Source: JAHKLT01 sp046197865
GTDB taxonomy: Archaea > Methanobacteriota > Methanobacteria > Methanobacteriales > Methanobacteriaceae
Reading direction: 5' to 3'
Assembly: GCF_046197865.1 (NCBI RefSeq)
Contig: NZ_CP166990.1
Span: forward strand, 992,001 to 1,056,000
DNA: 64,000 nucleotides
The stretch's first letter is position 1. The number at the start of each line of letters is the position of its first letter. The notes below the pieces were generated by a model that saw only the letters and a program-made list of their open reading frames with translations, was not told the origin of the DNA and ran no database searches. Shown here piece after piece: positions 50,801 to 58,984 of the stretch. The position numbers were made by a program, and so were the translations under genes.

Positions 50801-51514
50801 ACTTTTACCAGTATTTGTAACAGTAATTGTGTAAGTTACATATTCTCCTACATTTGCATTTGTTACATCAGAACTTTTAGAAATAGTTAATACAACATCT
50901 TTAAATTCTGTATTATCACTTGTATATTCCTTTCCACCAGTTTCTTCACTGTATACATAAATTGTATTATTTGTTAAACCTGTTATTTTACCATTAACAC
51001 CGAATACTAATGCTAATGTTGTATTTTCTCCAATAAGTAAGGTAGCATTGTAGATAAACTTATCACCGTCGTGTATCCAATGTGCACCAATTACATCATT
51101 TAAATCTAAGCCTTCTGATATGAAATCTAAAACATAAAGGCCTGTAATATCTTCTGTTCCATTGTTTGTTATAACAATGGTATATATAAGTTCGTCTCCA
51201 GTATTAACACTGTCAGAACTAACAATTTGTTCTACTTTCAAAGAAGCAGAATCTGATTTAATTTCGTTTAATTGTATAGTTTCTTCATATAAAACAGAAC
51301 TTTTATCAATTGATAAACCATTTTCTGTTTGATTTTCATCTATATTATTATTAAACTTATTATCATTTGTATTTACAGAATAATCTAAATCATCATTAAT
51401 TATATCATTATTTTCTAAATCAACCATATCATCAGCTGATACAATACCTACTGATAACAAGAAAATAACAAAACAAATTAAGATTTTTAAAAAATCTGCT
51501 TTCGTTTTTTGCAT
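41864..51514 (-). CDS. Giant stalk-like adhesin: 24 DUF11 modules, two Ig-like domains, C-terminal anchor
   Basis: I choose the ATG at 51514 because GGGAGT lies close before it and the signal peptide (FLKILICFVIFLLSVGIVSA) follows directly; 17 further in-frame codons upstream look untranslated. The 3216-residue product has no beta-helix. After an acidic Asn-rich spacer it consists of 24 DUF11 modules by my count, each about 120 residues with a start like LTITKTxDVxxANVGDxITYTITVTN. Two Ig-like domains (GKPGDNVTINGTV, GKPGEIVLITGTV), a PTPGPTPGPSPKP linker and TGNPI-helix-KRRF follow. Unlike the 3966-residue neighbour, its modules are all different at DNA level, so it is an older array. Such a chain would form a long rod; the absence of a beta-helix head suggests that the modules themselves, or their glycans, make contact. 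It is rich in N-x-S/T. Confidence 0.9.
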   Translation of the reverse strand: MQKTKADFLKILICFVIFLLSVGIVSADDMVDLENNDIINDDLDYSVNTNDNKFNNNIDENQTENGLSIDKSSVLYEETIQLNEIKSDSASLKVEQIVSSDSVNTGDELIYTIVITNNGTEDITGLYVLDFISEGLDLNDVIGAHWIHDGDKFIYNATLLIGENTTLALVFGVNGKITGLTNNTIYVYSEETGGKEYTSDNTEFKDVVLTISKSSDVTNANVGEYVTYTITVTNTGKSTATGVSVYDLLPTGLDYVNHLADKWTKDGNYYNLDDDLAAGESVNLTIYCLVDGNAVGNIVNNANVTSNEFTEGVITDSNVVDITDVNIIVIKTTDVKSANIGDEITYTITITNDGSTSASGITLNEIIPNGLDFIGGSGNGWSSTPDGVLWTYANELASKGTTTLTITFKVNGKATGEVSNEVSVSNNQTIADTSNSSENTDLTNVTLEITKTSDVNSVNIGETVTYTITVSNSGSTGANGVYIRDVIPDGFTYDSHNDAEWDYDGISLWTFNDILAGGADAVLTLVLKANGAVADEVSNTAYAGSDEISYEVNATSDDVLITTAILDVTKDVDVNTANVGDEITYTITITNNGNGAASNIVVSEYDIIGLELITQSVSGWTKEGNNWIYSGSLAEGDDVQLKLIYKVNGKFTGSVENYIDVTSDESKDTNATSDSTELTNVSLTISKTVDVDSAKTGDYVTYTITVTNTGSSDAKNVYINDVLPNGLTYSSHNNDKWNRVDNDRWELIGDLTPETPATLTIVCLVDGTSIENAINTAYAGSSEVSDEVSDLSNSTELIDVQLDITKSVDKFKVLLNETLTYTITVTNTGLSSASNIVITDYIPKQLIIDYTGDSSLWDYDAVLNTWTYKGTLASGRNATLTLTFKINTDQVGLDFYVENKVNIDADDITESKNATSNQSYISIKTAQLNKTLNEEKIKQGEEFSFTISFTNTGNDNITGLWVQEYFPNSNDIEYLGWNNLGDNAWNDVREDYWTYEGFISPGQTVSFIVNFKALTKNGGSNLVRAGYEDLFDSNLQANAPVTISDDDLVPDVTITKTANVTHAKIGDIIEYTITVTSTGQTALTELVLTDETPNGLKFLGSDHGSWTINATSGKTVWTLNELATSSTIKVRYEVIGNVTGSILNIATIAANLTSNKTNVSVQITNPLLINKTVNVSQAQVGDLISYIIDIRNNGTTNVSDIKITDNFPPGLKLVDVIASTDWTTLDNITWTFNKHLNPNEESILQFIFEVDGSYLGVINNTVTVFDNETVNGTNATSENTTLTNVSLEVTKKVNQTSANKGDLINYTITVTNVGTTNATEVYVREYLNEFLELDLGKSSYDDWKYLGNGVWLLKENLESTKNASLILVFRIVGNVPVVNNTINTTTNQTPEGNNTTSDNTNVTYVDLEVIKLVNDTRVYMGDSITYTITITNIGNGNATGVTVYDYGPGNAVLTSNTFEAGWTKVSNTKWTYAPILEVGESVNLTLVYKLDDDFFGTVNNEVNVTTDQTPNGTTNKSNDTSVVLVNLTITKTTTDYYVLNGGTMVYTVYIENSGNDDLTNIVISDYFPGELSCYFIQGTNNFDYSSQTIGSHPYSGYIIRIPLLKSGQNGTFTFHMIVNANFVGNNNTKIINNTLNIIHDEVSEEYNVTSINTTIYKEFFNITKTVNATNATIGDLIKYNITITNLGPEYLGYSQAVYDIIHSGLTFDSCSWDSWRSVGNSYTFYYNYGMSPGESISLIVVFRVNGNYFGNITNTATWQEKNDTTNNTLLYGVNLTTSKKVNATNAKEGDTIHYNITITNNGNINATNVIVKDYIPEGLDRKTDNYGLWNYNNDGTWTYLGNITPGQTVLLQLEFLVNGKTSGILNNTVNVTTTETPNGTNTTSDNTFIENVTLDVIKTTTTKVAAVGDVIEYTITVTNIGSTDAHNVKIIEYFPEGLDFINDDHWIAQGWIFNGIDTFTYGDLSAYDGIATLVLKFTVNGKQTGSINNTVNTTSDETPEGKNATSENTILTNVSFDITKIANVTTANVGELVSYNITITNTGSQEATLIRVSDSLPDGLKLQTDLMNNPNWQRVGDTNVWEYIGTLKQGESASLILIFKVVGNVTTNVTNIATVKSNETPNGKNDSEDVNLTSVVLEINKTVNMTEARLNDLISYTVNIKNTGNSSATNVTIIEYVPNGLTFVEVADDDYWSDNQDGTWTYTRSLAKDEIINLTLIFKVTSLVEEDINNTVNITSDQTPDGNNTTSENTSIKTVTLSYAKEVNVTEAVIGDYIEYKVYVKNIGSITASNIVIMEYLPEGLDLINHTVHGWNVEFDDVATWTYRGSLRSNQTIVLTLVFRVNGDVIGNINNTVNVTTQQTPEGNNTTSENTTITGEYLNVSKKVNTSSAVFGDLIAYNITIKNTGNANSTNITLKDYFPTGLTYLDYLGDEWIDNEDGSWTFNGTLAINQSTTLIVYFKVNDEKVGIINNTVNVTTNQTPDGRNTTSDNTTIYGVIINTTKSVNTTTARFGDYISYNITITNLGNIDATNITIEDFFPEGLTLNETNYLNWTHIAGSSIWKYDGNLSAGESVSLILVFLVNGEKQGIVNNTVNVTTTETPNGTNTTSNDTNILNVNLTITKTPGANSVNIGEIINYTIVITNIGNDNATNVTVIDYIPNTLDCVGFVGDWTYNNLTGTWIYNNVLNAGETVELILIFRVNTNATTFINNTVNVTSNQTPDGKNASSNNTTITNVSLAIIKNTNVTKVNVNEMINYTVTVTNVGTSIANTVTIFDHIPAGLTYVSYLGDEWDYNNATGIWTYNGSLGINESVSIVLFFRVNANATGFLNNSVTIKTNETPGGHTNTSDDINITGVIFDITKIPSLEAVKIGDMINYTISIYNIGFDDATEVVLTDFIPEGLTYVDFVGDNWTYNKTTGKWYYANTLYVGEMIEIVLFFTVNSNASGVLNNTVNVASNETPTGSNATSNNTNVSKIETITTVNNVTGKPGDNVTINGTVTDEFDNPLNGTVIITLPDGSNVTVNVTDGEYSYNWTIPDDFKPGTYDVEVVFNGDDTYESSDATGIADVLKLSTVTTVSDAEGKPGEIVLITGTVHDERGNPLTGNVSLILPDGTVVIVEVIDGVFEYLWMIPKSFKAGSYPVFAEFIGDDFYLSSNATGTITVIVDPTPGPTPGPSPKPTDGENLIDEGNMQKTGNPIAILLLVLISALVLLPLKRRF

Positions 51515-52023
51515 ATTTTTTTTACTCCCACACCTTAATAAAAACATTGTTTTAAACAACCACAACAGTTTTAAACAATGTAAACGTTTTTATATCAATA
51601 ATACTTTTTTAAAATTCAATAAAAAAGCATATAATAGTTAGATGAAATTCCTTTATAATATTAATTATATATTACAAAAGTTGATTTATTAATAAAATTT
51701 AATGAAAAAATGCGAAAAATCATTTAAAAATATAAAATATAAATCATTTCATTTAATAAATTTTGAAATTAATATATATTATTAAAATGTCAAATATATT
51801 TTTTAATTATAAAATTCAAGAAAAAAATATACAAGAACTAGAAATTTCATATACAATAGAATTTTAAAAAACATATAAAATAATGATAAATTATATACAA
51901 AAAACTTAAACATAGCTAATTTTATAAAAAAATAAAAAAAACTAAGAAAAAAATATTAAACAAAATCTAAAAACTATGAAAAAAAATAAAAAAAATAATT
52001 TTTCAAAATTAATTGAAAAATTT
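51515..52023. promoter_or_regulatory. Upstream region of the 3216-residue adhesin gene
   Basis: 509 AT-rich bases. On the minus strand a TATA-like GATATAAAA (51595-51587) lies about 28 bases before GTGGTTG (51563-51557), where transcription may start, giving a leader of about 45 bases. The part from 51600 to 52023 lies behind the interrupted adhesin gene and shows no open frame. The stop-codon hairpin that marks the other adhesins is missing there. Confidence 0.42.
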
Positions 52024-54946
52024 TTATGGCTTAACTATAATATTATTAGATGTTTCATAATCTTCATAGTAAACTGTTGCAATATAATGACCAGGATCCA
52101 AATTAATATTTAAAATAGCTACACCACTAGCATTAGTAGTTCTATTATAAAATACACCATTAATATTAATTGTAACATTAACATCAGGTACAGGATCTCC
52201 TACATCATTTAAAACTAAAATATCATAAGTAGTTCTATTAGATGAGGTCATTGTAATATCTGTAGTATTTAAAATTGATTTAACAATAATTATATTTGAA
52301 ATATTTAAACCATTAGGATGAGTTACAGTAGCAATATAATTACCAGGATCCAAATTAATATTTAAGGTAGCTATACCACTAGCATTAGTAGTACGGTTAT
52401 AAAATACACCATTAATATTAATTGTAACATTAGCACCTACTAAAAGTTCACCAGTATTACCCCAAACAGTAATATGATACTGACTACCATTACGATAATA
52501 TTTAGTTAAATTATCAGCAAAAAGATTAGCATACACTTTAATAATATAACTCATATTCAAACCATCATTAAAATTAATAGCAGTAATAATATACACACCA
52601 GGATCTAAATTGATATTTAATGTAACATTACCATCACTATTAGTTGTACGGTTATAAAATACACCATTAATATTAAAAGTAACATTTTTATTAGCTAATG
52701 CACTACCATTTGCATAAATAAATACAGCTTCAAACTCAGTTCCATTTCTATAGAATTTCTCTAAATCCTCAGCAATAATAGTAGGACTAACAAAAACAGA
52801 ATTATTAACAGTTAAATTACCATAAACAGTCTCCGCAGTATAATTATTAGGTCTTAAATTAATAGCTAAACTAGCAGCACCAGAACTATTAGTAGTACGA
52901 TTATAACTAACGCCATTAATAGTAATAGTAACATTAACGCCAATAATAGGATTACCATAAGCATCTAATAAATAAACAACATATCTTGTACCATCTAAAT
53001 AAACCAAAGTAATATTATTACCAGTTAAAACAATATAATTAGAAAAAATAGTAAAATTACTAGAATTAGACATAGGACCATACTTATTATTACCTAAATA
53101 TGTAACATTAGCAGTATAATTACCATCATCTAAATCAGTAATAGTTAAACTACCACTACCATTAATTAACTCAATAGTATAGTTATCATTTCCAATAGTA
53201 AGGTTAACAAATCCATTAATATCAGATTCTGTAACAACACTAACAGTAACATTAGAACCATTTACTATAGTAGAAACATTCAAATTATAATCAAGAATTT
53301 TATTTGCTTGGAAAATACCTAAAGGAATTATTTCATTATCAACAACAATAAAGAAATTATCAATAACTGATTCGTTTGTTTTAACATTCATAACATCAGT
53401 ATTTTTAGCTATTTGAGAATTATAAAGATTATTTAAACTATCAACTAAATCAGCATTAAAATCAGGTAATTTTTCAACACCAGTATTATCTTTAGTTCCA
53501 TTTAAATAGAAAGTATAATTAATAGACCAATTTCCACCAACAAAAACATTATTAACTAAAGCAGTTGCATTAGCAACAAAATAGCTATTAATTTCAGCAA
53601 TAGCTAAAATATCAGAAATATTATTAGAACCCCACCAATTATAGTTTAAATCATTTGAAGTTGATGATGGACCTAAAATCAAAGCATTTGTATTTGAAAA
53701 AATACGATTATAATTTACAATAGCATCCCTATTTAAATAAATTCCTTCCGTATTATTATAGATATTTGAACCTACAATAACATTATCATCACCAGCTATA
53801 TGGAAAGCTCTTGTATTATTAAATAAAGTGTTGTTTGTAATAGTATTATTTAGTCCAGTTACATATATTCCATATGAATTACCATATACATCATTATTAC
53901 TTATATTACCATTACTTGAAGGTAAATACAATCCATAAGAATTATTAAAAATAGCATTATTTTCAATTATCCCATTTACACCAGGAGAATATATTCCATA
54001 AACATTATTATAAACAAAATTATTATCTGTAACTGAATTAGTAGATTGGACAGCTATAGCTCTTTCAAAATCACTGACTTCATTATTTGAAATATAAAAA
54101 TTATCAGAGTTGAAATTAATTATTCCATAAGATGAAGCATATTCTAAACCACTAATATTATTATCAGAAACATTAAAATTGTATGAATATTGTAAATAAA
54201 ATCCTTGGCGGACATTACTTACATTATTACCATAAACATTAGAATTATTAAATTTATAAGAGCCATAACCATACAAACGAATTCCATAATAGTAATTTGA
54301 TATGTCATTATCATTAATTGTAATATTTGTAAATGTATAAGCACCATTTACATAAGCTACTATAGCAAATGAAGAACTCCTATATAAACCATCAATTAAA
54401 TTATTTGAAATTGTATAATTTACAATAGATTTAGTACTAGTTATATAAATTCCACCAGACCAAGCAGAACTTTGTTTACTTGTACTATTTTCAATTCTAT
54501 TATCTTTAATAATTAAATTATCAGAATTCTGTACAATAATTGCAAAACAAGGTTCACTAGCAGTTACAGTTACAGTTCCTAAAGTATTTGAAATATTATT
54601 TTTTAAAATATTAATCTTATTTGAATTATAAATAAGCATCGCTTGATTTCTTGTTGTAGTATTGATAACATTATTTATAATTGTAAGATTTAAAGAATTT
54701 TGAACTTCTATTCCTGCATCCACTTGATCTTTACAAGTATTATTATCAATAATACTATTACTAGCAGTTTTTAAAAAAATACTTCTAATATTAGAAAATA
54801 GTTCATTATTAGTAATTGAAAGACTAGTACCTCCCCCATTAATAGAAATTCCATAATGTTTATTATTAAAAATAGTATTAGCATCAATTATAATATTAGT
54901 AATAAATGGATTCCCATCAGAATGTATACCATTATAATTATTACTA

Positions 54947-56354
54947 TAGGGTTCTAGATTTTGAATAATTTTTGGAGTGTTGTTTGTTCTTCTTTTGGTT
55001 TTTTGATATGTAGTATTTGTTGTGATTGGTAGGGTACTTTTTCTTTTTTGTTATTTTCTGTTTTATCTTTTTTTTCTTTCTTTTTGTATTGTTTTCTTGA
55101 TTGTTGTTCTAGGTTTCCTTCTGCTATTTGTTGCATTTTTGTTTTTGTGTTGTATCCTTCTTGTATGGTTATTGTTGTTAATAATATGGATAAATATATT
55201 GTTTTGTTGACTGATTTTTGTGTGTATTTGTGTAATTTTCCTAATCCGAATGCATTTTTGCTTATTTTAAAAAAATCTTCTATTTTTCCACGTATGGGTT
55301 TGTAATTTTTCCAGTTACTTAGCATGTGTATTAATATGTTTTTAATGCTTTGGAATAGTTTTTTAGTTTGATTTTTGTTCTTTGTTGGTTTAAATACGTC
55401 TAGTGGGTAGGATATTAGGTTGTTTAGTTTTTCGATTTTGAAGTAAGTTTTTGGAAATATCATTGGGATGATTTTGTATTGGTTAATTCCTATTAAATAG
55501 TTTTTGTATGAGTAGTATCCTCTGTCGAATAATATTATGTCTTTGTGTTTGATTATTCGTCTTCTTTTGAGTTCTTTTAAAATAGGTTCGAAAAGTTTAG
55601 AATCGTGTGGTGCTCCTGGATGGATTAAAATGGAGACAGGACATAATGTTTCTTCATTTAAGACTACTGTTACTTTAAATCCTATGAAACTGCCTTTTGT
55701 AGTGGAATAACCCCATTTTAATTTTAATTTTTCTAATTTTTCCAAACTAATGTATTTTCGAATATGGTTAATATCACACTCTACTGGTGTTGCATCAACA
55801 ATATATTTATTATTTATTCGTCTGTTTGGTTTATTAAGCCTATTTAATATACTGTTTACAATATTACAGAATTGTATATCAGAATATCGACTAACATATT
55901 CGAAAACTTGATCAGAACTAGGAATTTCATCTTCAATACTTAAAAAATTTTTCAATTTATTATTCTTATTTAACTCATCAACAACTTTAGTAACTGGATA
56001 ATCAAAATATAAACCTGTAAAAATAATTTTTATACAAATTATCATCATTTTAATGTTTTTAACATTATTTCGAGCATAAATTTGCATTGAAATTTCAGAA
56101 TCGATATATTTAAATATTTTAGCCAACAACTTATACTTAGGGTCTTTTTTACTTACATTTAAACTAGGTAACATTATTATCGCCAAATAATTATTTGTTA
56201 CTCATAGTATTTAAATTGTATAGTTATAAAAGACCCTTTTTTATTAAAAAAAATAATTCAAGAGTACTATAAAAAAAGAACCATAGAATTATAATCAATA
56301 TGGAAAAATAAGAAAGTAAAAGTACTGAAAAATTATAAAATTTCTAGAACCCTA
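54947..56354 (-). mobile_element. Complete insertion sequence with 8-bp target duplication (family A, copy 2)
   Basis: The 1408-bp element has perfect 12-bp terminal inverted repeats TAGGGTTCTAGA/TCTAGAACCCTA and is flanked by TATTACTA on both sides (54939-54946 and 56355-56362). The choice of boundary is confirmed by the fact that precise excision restores the reading frame of the adhesin gene. The stop codon of its transposase lies inside the left inverted repeat. About 180 non-coding bases precede the transposase gene. Confidence 0.93.
54954..56174 (-). CDS. DDE transposase of the IS4/IS5-like group with extended basic tail
   Basis: From the ATG at 56174 the protein has 406 residues; a TTG four codons upstream is also possible, as in the related element. 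The catalytic Asp in NKYIVDATPVECD, the Asp in DIILFDRGYYSYKNY and the Glu in PIRGKIEDFFK are all present. Compared with its relative at 40311-41369, it carries a C-terminal extension of about 55 residues made mainly of Lys, Glu and Gln (KKKEKKDKTENNKKEK and further), which reaches to the very end of the element. That tail may be a DNA-binding addition or read-out from a lost stop. The frame is intact, so activity is possible. Confidence 0.9.
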   Translation of the reverse strand: MLPSLNVSKKDPKYKLLAKIFKYIDSEISMQIYARNNVKNIKMMIICIKIIFTGLYFDYPVTKVVDELNKNNKLKNFLSIEDEIPSSDQVFEYVSRYSDIQFCNIVNSILNRLNKPNRRINNKYIVDATPVECDINHIRKYISLEKLEKLKLKWGYSTTKGSFIGFKVTVVLNEETLCPVSILIHPGAPHDSKLFEPILKELKRRRIIKHKDIILFDRGYYSYKNYLIGINQYKIIPMIFPKTYFKIEKLNNLISYPLDVFKPTKNKNQTKKLFQSIKNILIHMLSNWKNYKPIRGKIEDFFKISKNAFGLGKLHKYTQKSVNKTIYLSILLTTITIQEGYNTKTKMQQIAEGNLEQQSRKQYKKKEKKDKTENNKKEKVPYQSQQILHIKKPKEEQTTLQKLFKI

Positions 56355-56871
56355 TATTACTAATATGATTATTATAAATTGTAATATTTGAAAGTGGACT
56401 TGTACCAGCTAAATAAATTCCTGCATAACCTACAGGCGATTCTACTCCTATAATGTTAAATCCATTAATTTCAACATTAGATTTAGAAATTGATAAAACA
56501 TTAAAATTTCCTTTTGCACTTAAATTAACTTCACCATTCGCTTTTAAAGTTAATTCTTTATTAATATTAATTGTAGAATCAGTTTCATAATTTCCTGATA
56601 AAAATTCTATTATATCCCCATCATTAGCATCATTAGCAATGACTGAAGTATAATTATTATTATCTACTTGCCATTCAGCTGCTGAAACTGAAGACATTGA
56701 TATAAACATTATTAAAAATAATGAAAATATAAAAAACTTCTTAAAATTATTATTCAAGCAAAAACCTCCTTAATTTAGTTAAATATTTTTATAATATTTT
56801 AACTATGAATAATATGTTTTTAATAATTTAAAATATTATTTAAAAAAATAAAAATAATAAAAATGAAATAG

Positions 56872-57897
56872 CTATAAAGAATTTATAGCTTCAACAATTA
56901 AATTTATAGTAGCTTCAATATCTTTAAAACTACAAACACTTACAGGAGTGTGAATATATCTAGTTGGAACTGATAAGACACCTGTTGGAATACCTTCTTT
57001 TGTTAAATGTATTGCAGTTCCATCAGTTGTTCCACCATCACTAACTTCAAGTTGATATGGAATATCGTTATCATCGCCTGCTTTAGTTAGTAAATCCCTA
57101 ATTACTTTAGGTGTAATAATACCACGTCCACCTGCATCAACAAGTACAATAGCTGGACCTTCACCTGCTTTTACTGGTGCCTCATCTGGTTTAATTCCTG
57201 GATGGTCACCTGATAATGTTACATCAAGTGCTATTGCCATATCTGGATTAAGTTTATAAGCTGATGTTTTAGCACCTTTAAGCCCTACTTCTTCTTGAAC
57301 TGTTCCAACACCATATACAGTAGCTCGAGTATCTACTCTTTTAAAGACTTCCATCATTACATAGCATCCTACACGGTTATCTAATGCTTTACCCATTATT
57401 AAATCATTTGAATACTCTTCAAAGTAAGATTTAAATGTAATTGGATCTCCAATTGAAACCATTTCTAATGCTTCTTTATTACTAGATGCACCAATGTCAA
57501 TAAACATATCTTCAGCTTTTACAACTTTATTTCTCTCAGATGGTTTTGTAATATGAGGAGGTTTAGAACCAATTACTCCATTAATTTCTCCTTTTTCAGT
57601 ATGAATTGTAACAGCTTGATTCATTAACATTTGATCATTAATTCCCCCAATTGTAGAAAATTTAATAAATCCCTTTTTATCAATAAATCTAACCATTAAA
57701 CCAATTTCATCCATGTGAGATGCAAGCATAATAGAAGGAGCTTTTTTTTCTCCTTTTTTAGTAGCTATTACATTTCCCATAGTATCTTCTTCAATACTAT
57801 CAGCAGAATCTTTTAATTCTCTTTTTAAAATTTTAGCTATTTCTCCTTCAAAACCAGAAATTCCTGGTGTAAGAGATAATTCTTTCATTAATTTCAT
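56872..57897 (-). CDS. M42 family metallo-aminopeptidase
   Basis: The 341-residue protein shows the full metal site of M42 peptidases: H61 in ASHMDEIG, D173 in ALDNRVGC, E202/E203 in VQEEVG (base and ligand), D225 in IALDVT and H316 in RYIHTPVS. These large cytosolic dodecamers remove N-terminal residues from peptides released by the proteasome; substrate preference cannot be read here. The ATG directly follows the stop codon of the FrhB-like gene (TAAATG), and the GGTGAT ribosome site lies within that gene's last codons, so the two are translated together. The functional link between the two is unclear and may be only transcriptional. Confidence 0.93.
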   Translation of the reverse strand: MKLMKELSLTPGISGFEGEIAKILKRELKDSADSIEEDTMGNVIATKKGEKKAPSIMLASHMDEIGLMVRFIDKKGFIKFSTIGGINDQMLMNQAVTIHTEKGEINGVIGSKPPHITKPSERNKVVKAEDMFIDIGASSNKEALEMVSIGDPITFKSYFEEYSNDLIMGKALDNRVGCYVMMEVFKRVDTRATVYGVGTVQEEVGLKGAKTSAYKLNPDMAIALDVTLSGDHPGIKPDEAPVKAGEGPAIVLVDAGGRGIITPKVIRDLLTKAGDDNDIPYQLEVSDGGTTDGTAIHLTKEGIPTGVLSVPTRYIHTPVSVCSFKDIEATINLIVEAINSL

Positions 57898-58959
57898 TTA
57901 ATCACCTTTTTCATTTAAAGCTTTAAAACCTATAGGAACAGTACTGTATTTTGTTCCACTAGCTGCAACAACATCTTCTACATTTGGAGTAAGATAAGAG
58001 TATGGTTTCCATGATTTATTAACATCTTGGCCTACAATTGAAACATCATCTACTATATTATTTTCAAGTAAATATATAAGTATTGAACTTACAACACCAC
58101 CATCTTGGCCTATTACAGCATTAGATTTAGCTTGAAATATCCTTAAATAATTTCCTAAAGGATTCTCATCAATATCATCATCATATATTTCATTACTTAC
58201 AAAAGTTCTAGGACAAGCAAAATAACATGCATGACATTCTTCAAGACATTCACCTTTCTTAACAGGTTTTCTATCATCAATTTTTATAATATCTTCAGGA
58301 CATACATATTCACAAGCACCACAAAGAACACAAGAACCAACACTAATTACATCAGCTTCTAAATTATCAAAATGACAGTTCTCAGATTCTTTGTAGAATT
58401 CTTCTTCACTAAGATTTCGCTTAGATAAAACTGGTCTTGAAATACTTTCTCTTTTAGCTATATTTTTAAGATTTTTTGAAATTTTCTTATTAGAAATCTT
58501 TTCAAGTAAATCATGGCCTTTATCAGAAAGTTTATCAATTTCAATATATCTTTTTTTAATACATCCTTCAATAATCTCTTGACCCTTTTTAGTTCTAACA
58601 ATAACTGTTGAATAACCTTTAGAAGATCCAACAGAACCAACTGAAATATCTGCACTATTAGCTGTATAATCTGTACATACTTCACAATTTTTACGTGTAA
58701 AAGGTTCAGTTTGTGATAATGGAACTTTAAAAACATTTCCATCTATTAAATTAGCTATGAAAAATCCATTTTCAATTTTAAAATCCTTAACTTCAAATAA
58801 TGCAATATCATTTTCTTTTAAAAATTTCTCAAGATATGAATATGAAAAGTTTTCCATGCAGAATAAACCAATCTTAACATCAATTGGAGATCCACCAGTT
58901 TCATTTTCATATCTATTAATCTTCTCTCCTGCTAAAACTTGACAAGGAGTTCCAACCAT
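57898..58959 (-). CDS. FrhB-like F420/ferredoxin protein with permuted domain order
   Basis: The 353-residue protein contains three parts in unusual order. First comes the FrhB C-terminal domain (MVGTPCQVLAG, GLFCMENFSYSYLEKF, NCEVCTDYTANSADISVGSVGS). Next is a ferredoxin-like stretch at about 210-250 (CVLCGACEYVCPEDI and CLEECHACYFACP) for two iron-sulfur clusters. Last is the FrhB N-terminal domain (YLRIFQAKSN, IGQDGGVVSSILIYLL, AASGTKYSTVPIGF), ending abruptly at LNEKGD. FrhB and relatives have the N domain before the C domain. Such proteins pass electrons between F420, flavin and ferredoxin. The ATG used here is 26 bases behind the only ribosome site; translation may start earlier, at an ATA. 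The electron partner is unknown. Confidence 0.82.
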   Translation of the reverse strand: MVGTPCQVLAGEKINRYENETGGSPIDVKIGLFCMENFSYSYLEKFLKENDIALFEVKDFKIENGFFIANLIDGNVFKVPLSQTEPFTRKNCEVCTDYTANSADISVGSVGSSKGYSTVIVRTKKGQEIIEGCIKKRYIEIDKLSDKGHDLLEKISNKKISKNLKNIAKRESISRPVLSKRNLSEEEFYKESENCHFDNLEADVISVGSCVLCGACEYVCPEDIIKIDDRKPVKKGECLEECHACYFACPRTFVSNEIYDDDIDENPLGNYLRIFQAKSNAVIGQDGGVVSSILIYLLENNIVDDVSIVGQDVNKSWKPYSYLTPNVEDVVAASGTKYSTVPIGFKALNEKGD

Positions 58960-58984
58960 AGCTGTCTTATTATCTGATATAAAA

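Larger units (their letters stand above)
52024..56757 (-). pseudogene. Adhesin-like gene interrupted by an insertion sequence
   Basis: The 5' part (56757-56363 plus one target copy) starts at a TTG with GGAGG seven bases before it and codes for a signal peptide (FFIFSLFLIMFISMSSVSA) and the start of a beta-helix. The 3' part (54938-52024) continues the beta-helix with NosD-like turns (NNxIxN) and ends in four related Ig-like units of about 85 residues marked NINGVFYNRTTNxxG and NINLDPGxYIATV. Removing the element and one 8-bp copy joins HISN to NYNGIHSDG in frame, giving 3318 bases, 1106 codons with the stop. Both halves are otherwise free of stops. The protein has no DUF11 modules and no TGNPI/KRRF anchor, so it would have been secreted or held differently. 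The insertion looks recent. Confidence 0.92.

Noticed and set aside
52024..54723. Independent adhesin gene starting at the ATG at 54723
   Set aside because: The frame continues upstream to the insertion sequence and joins the signal-peptide fragment at 56757 when the element is removed, so that ATG is internal.
55022..55305. Two overlapping open frames on the plus strand at the end of the second family A element
   Set aside because: They are antisense to the Lys-rich transposase tail and have no start signals.
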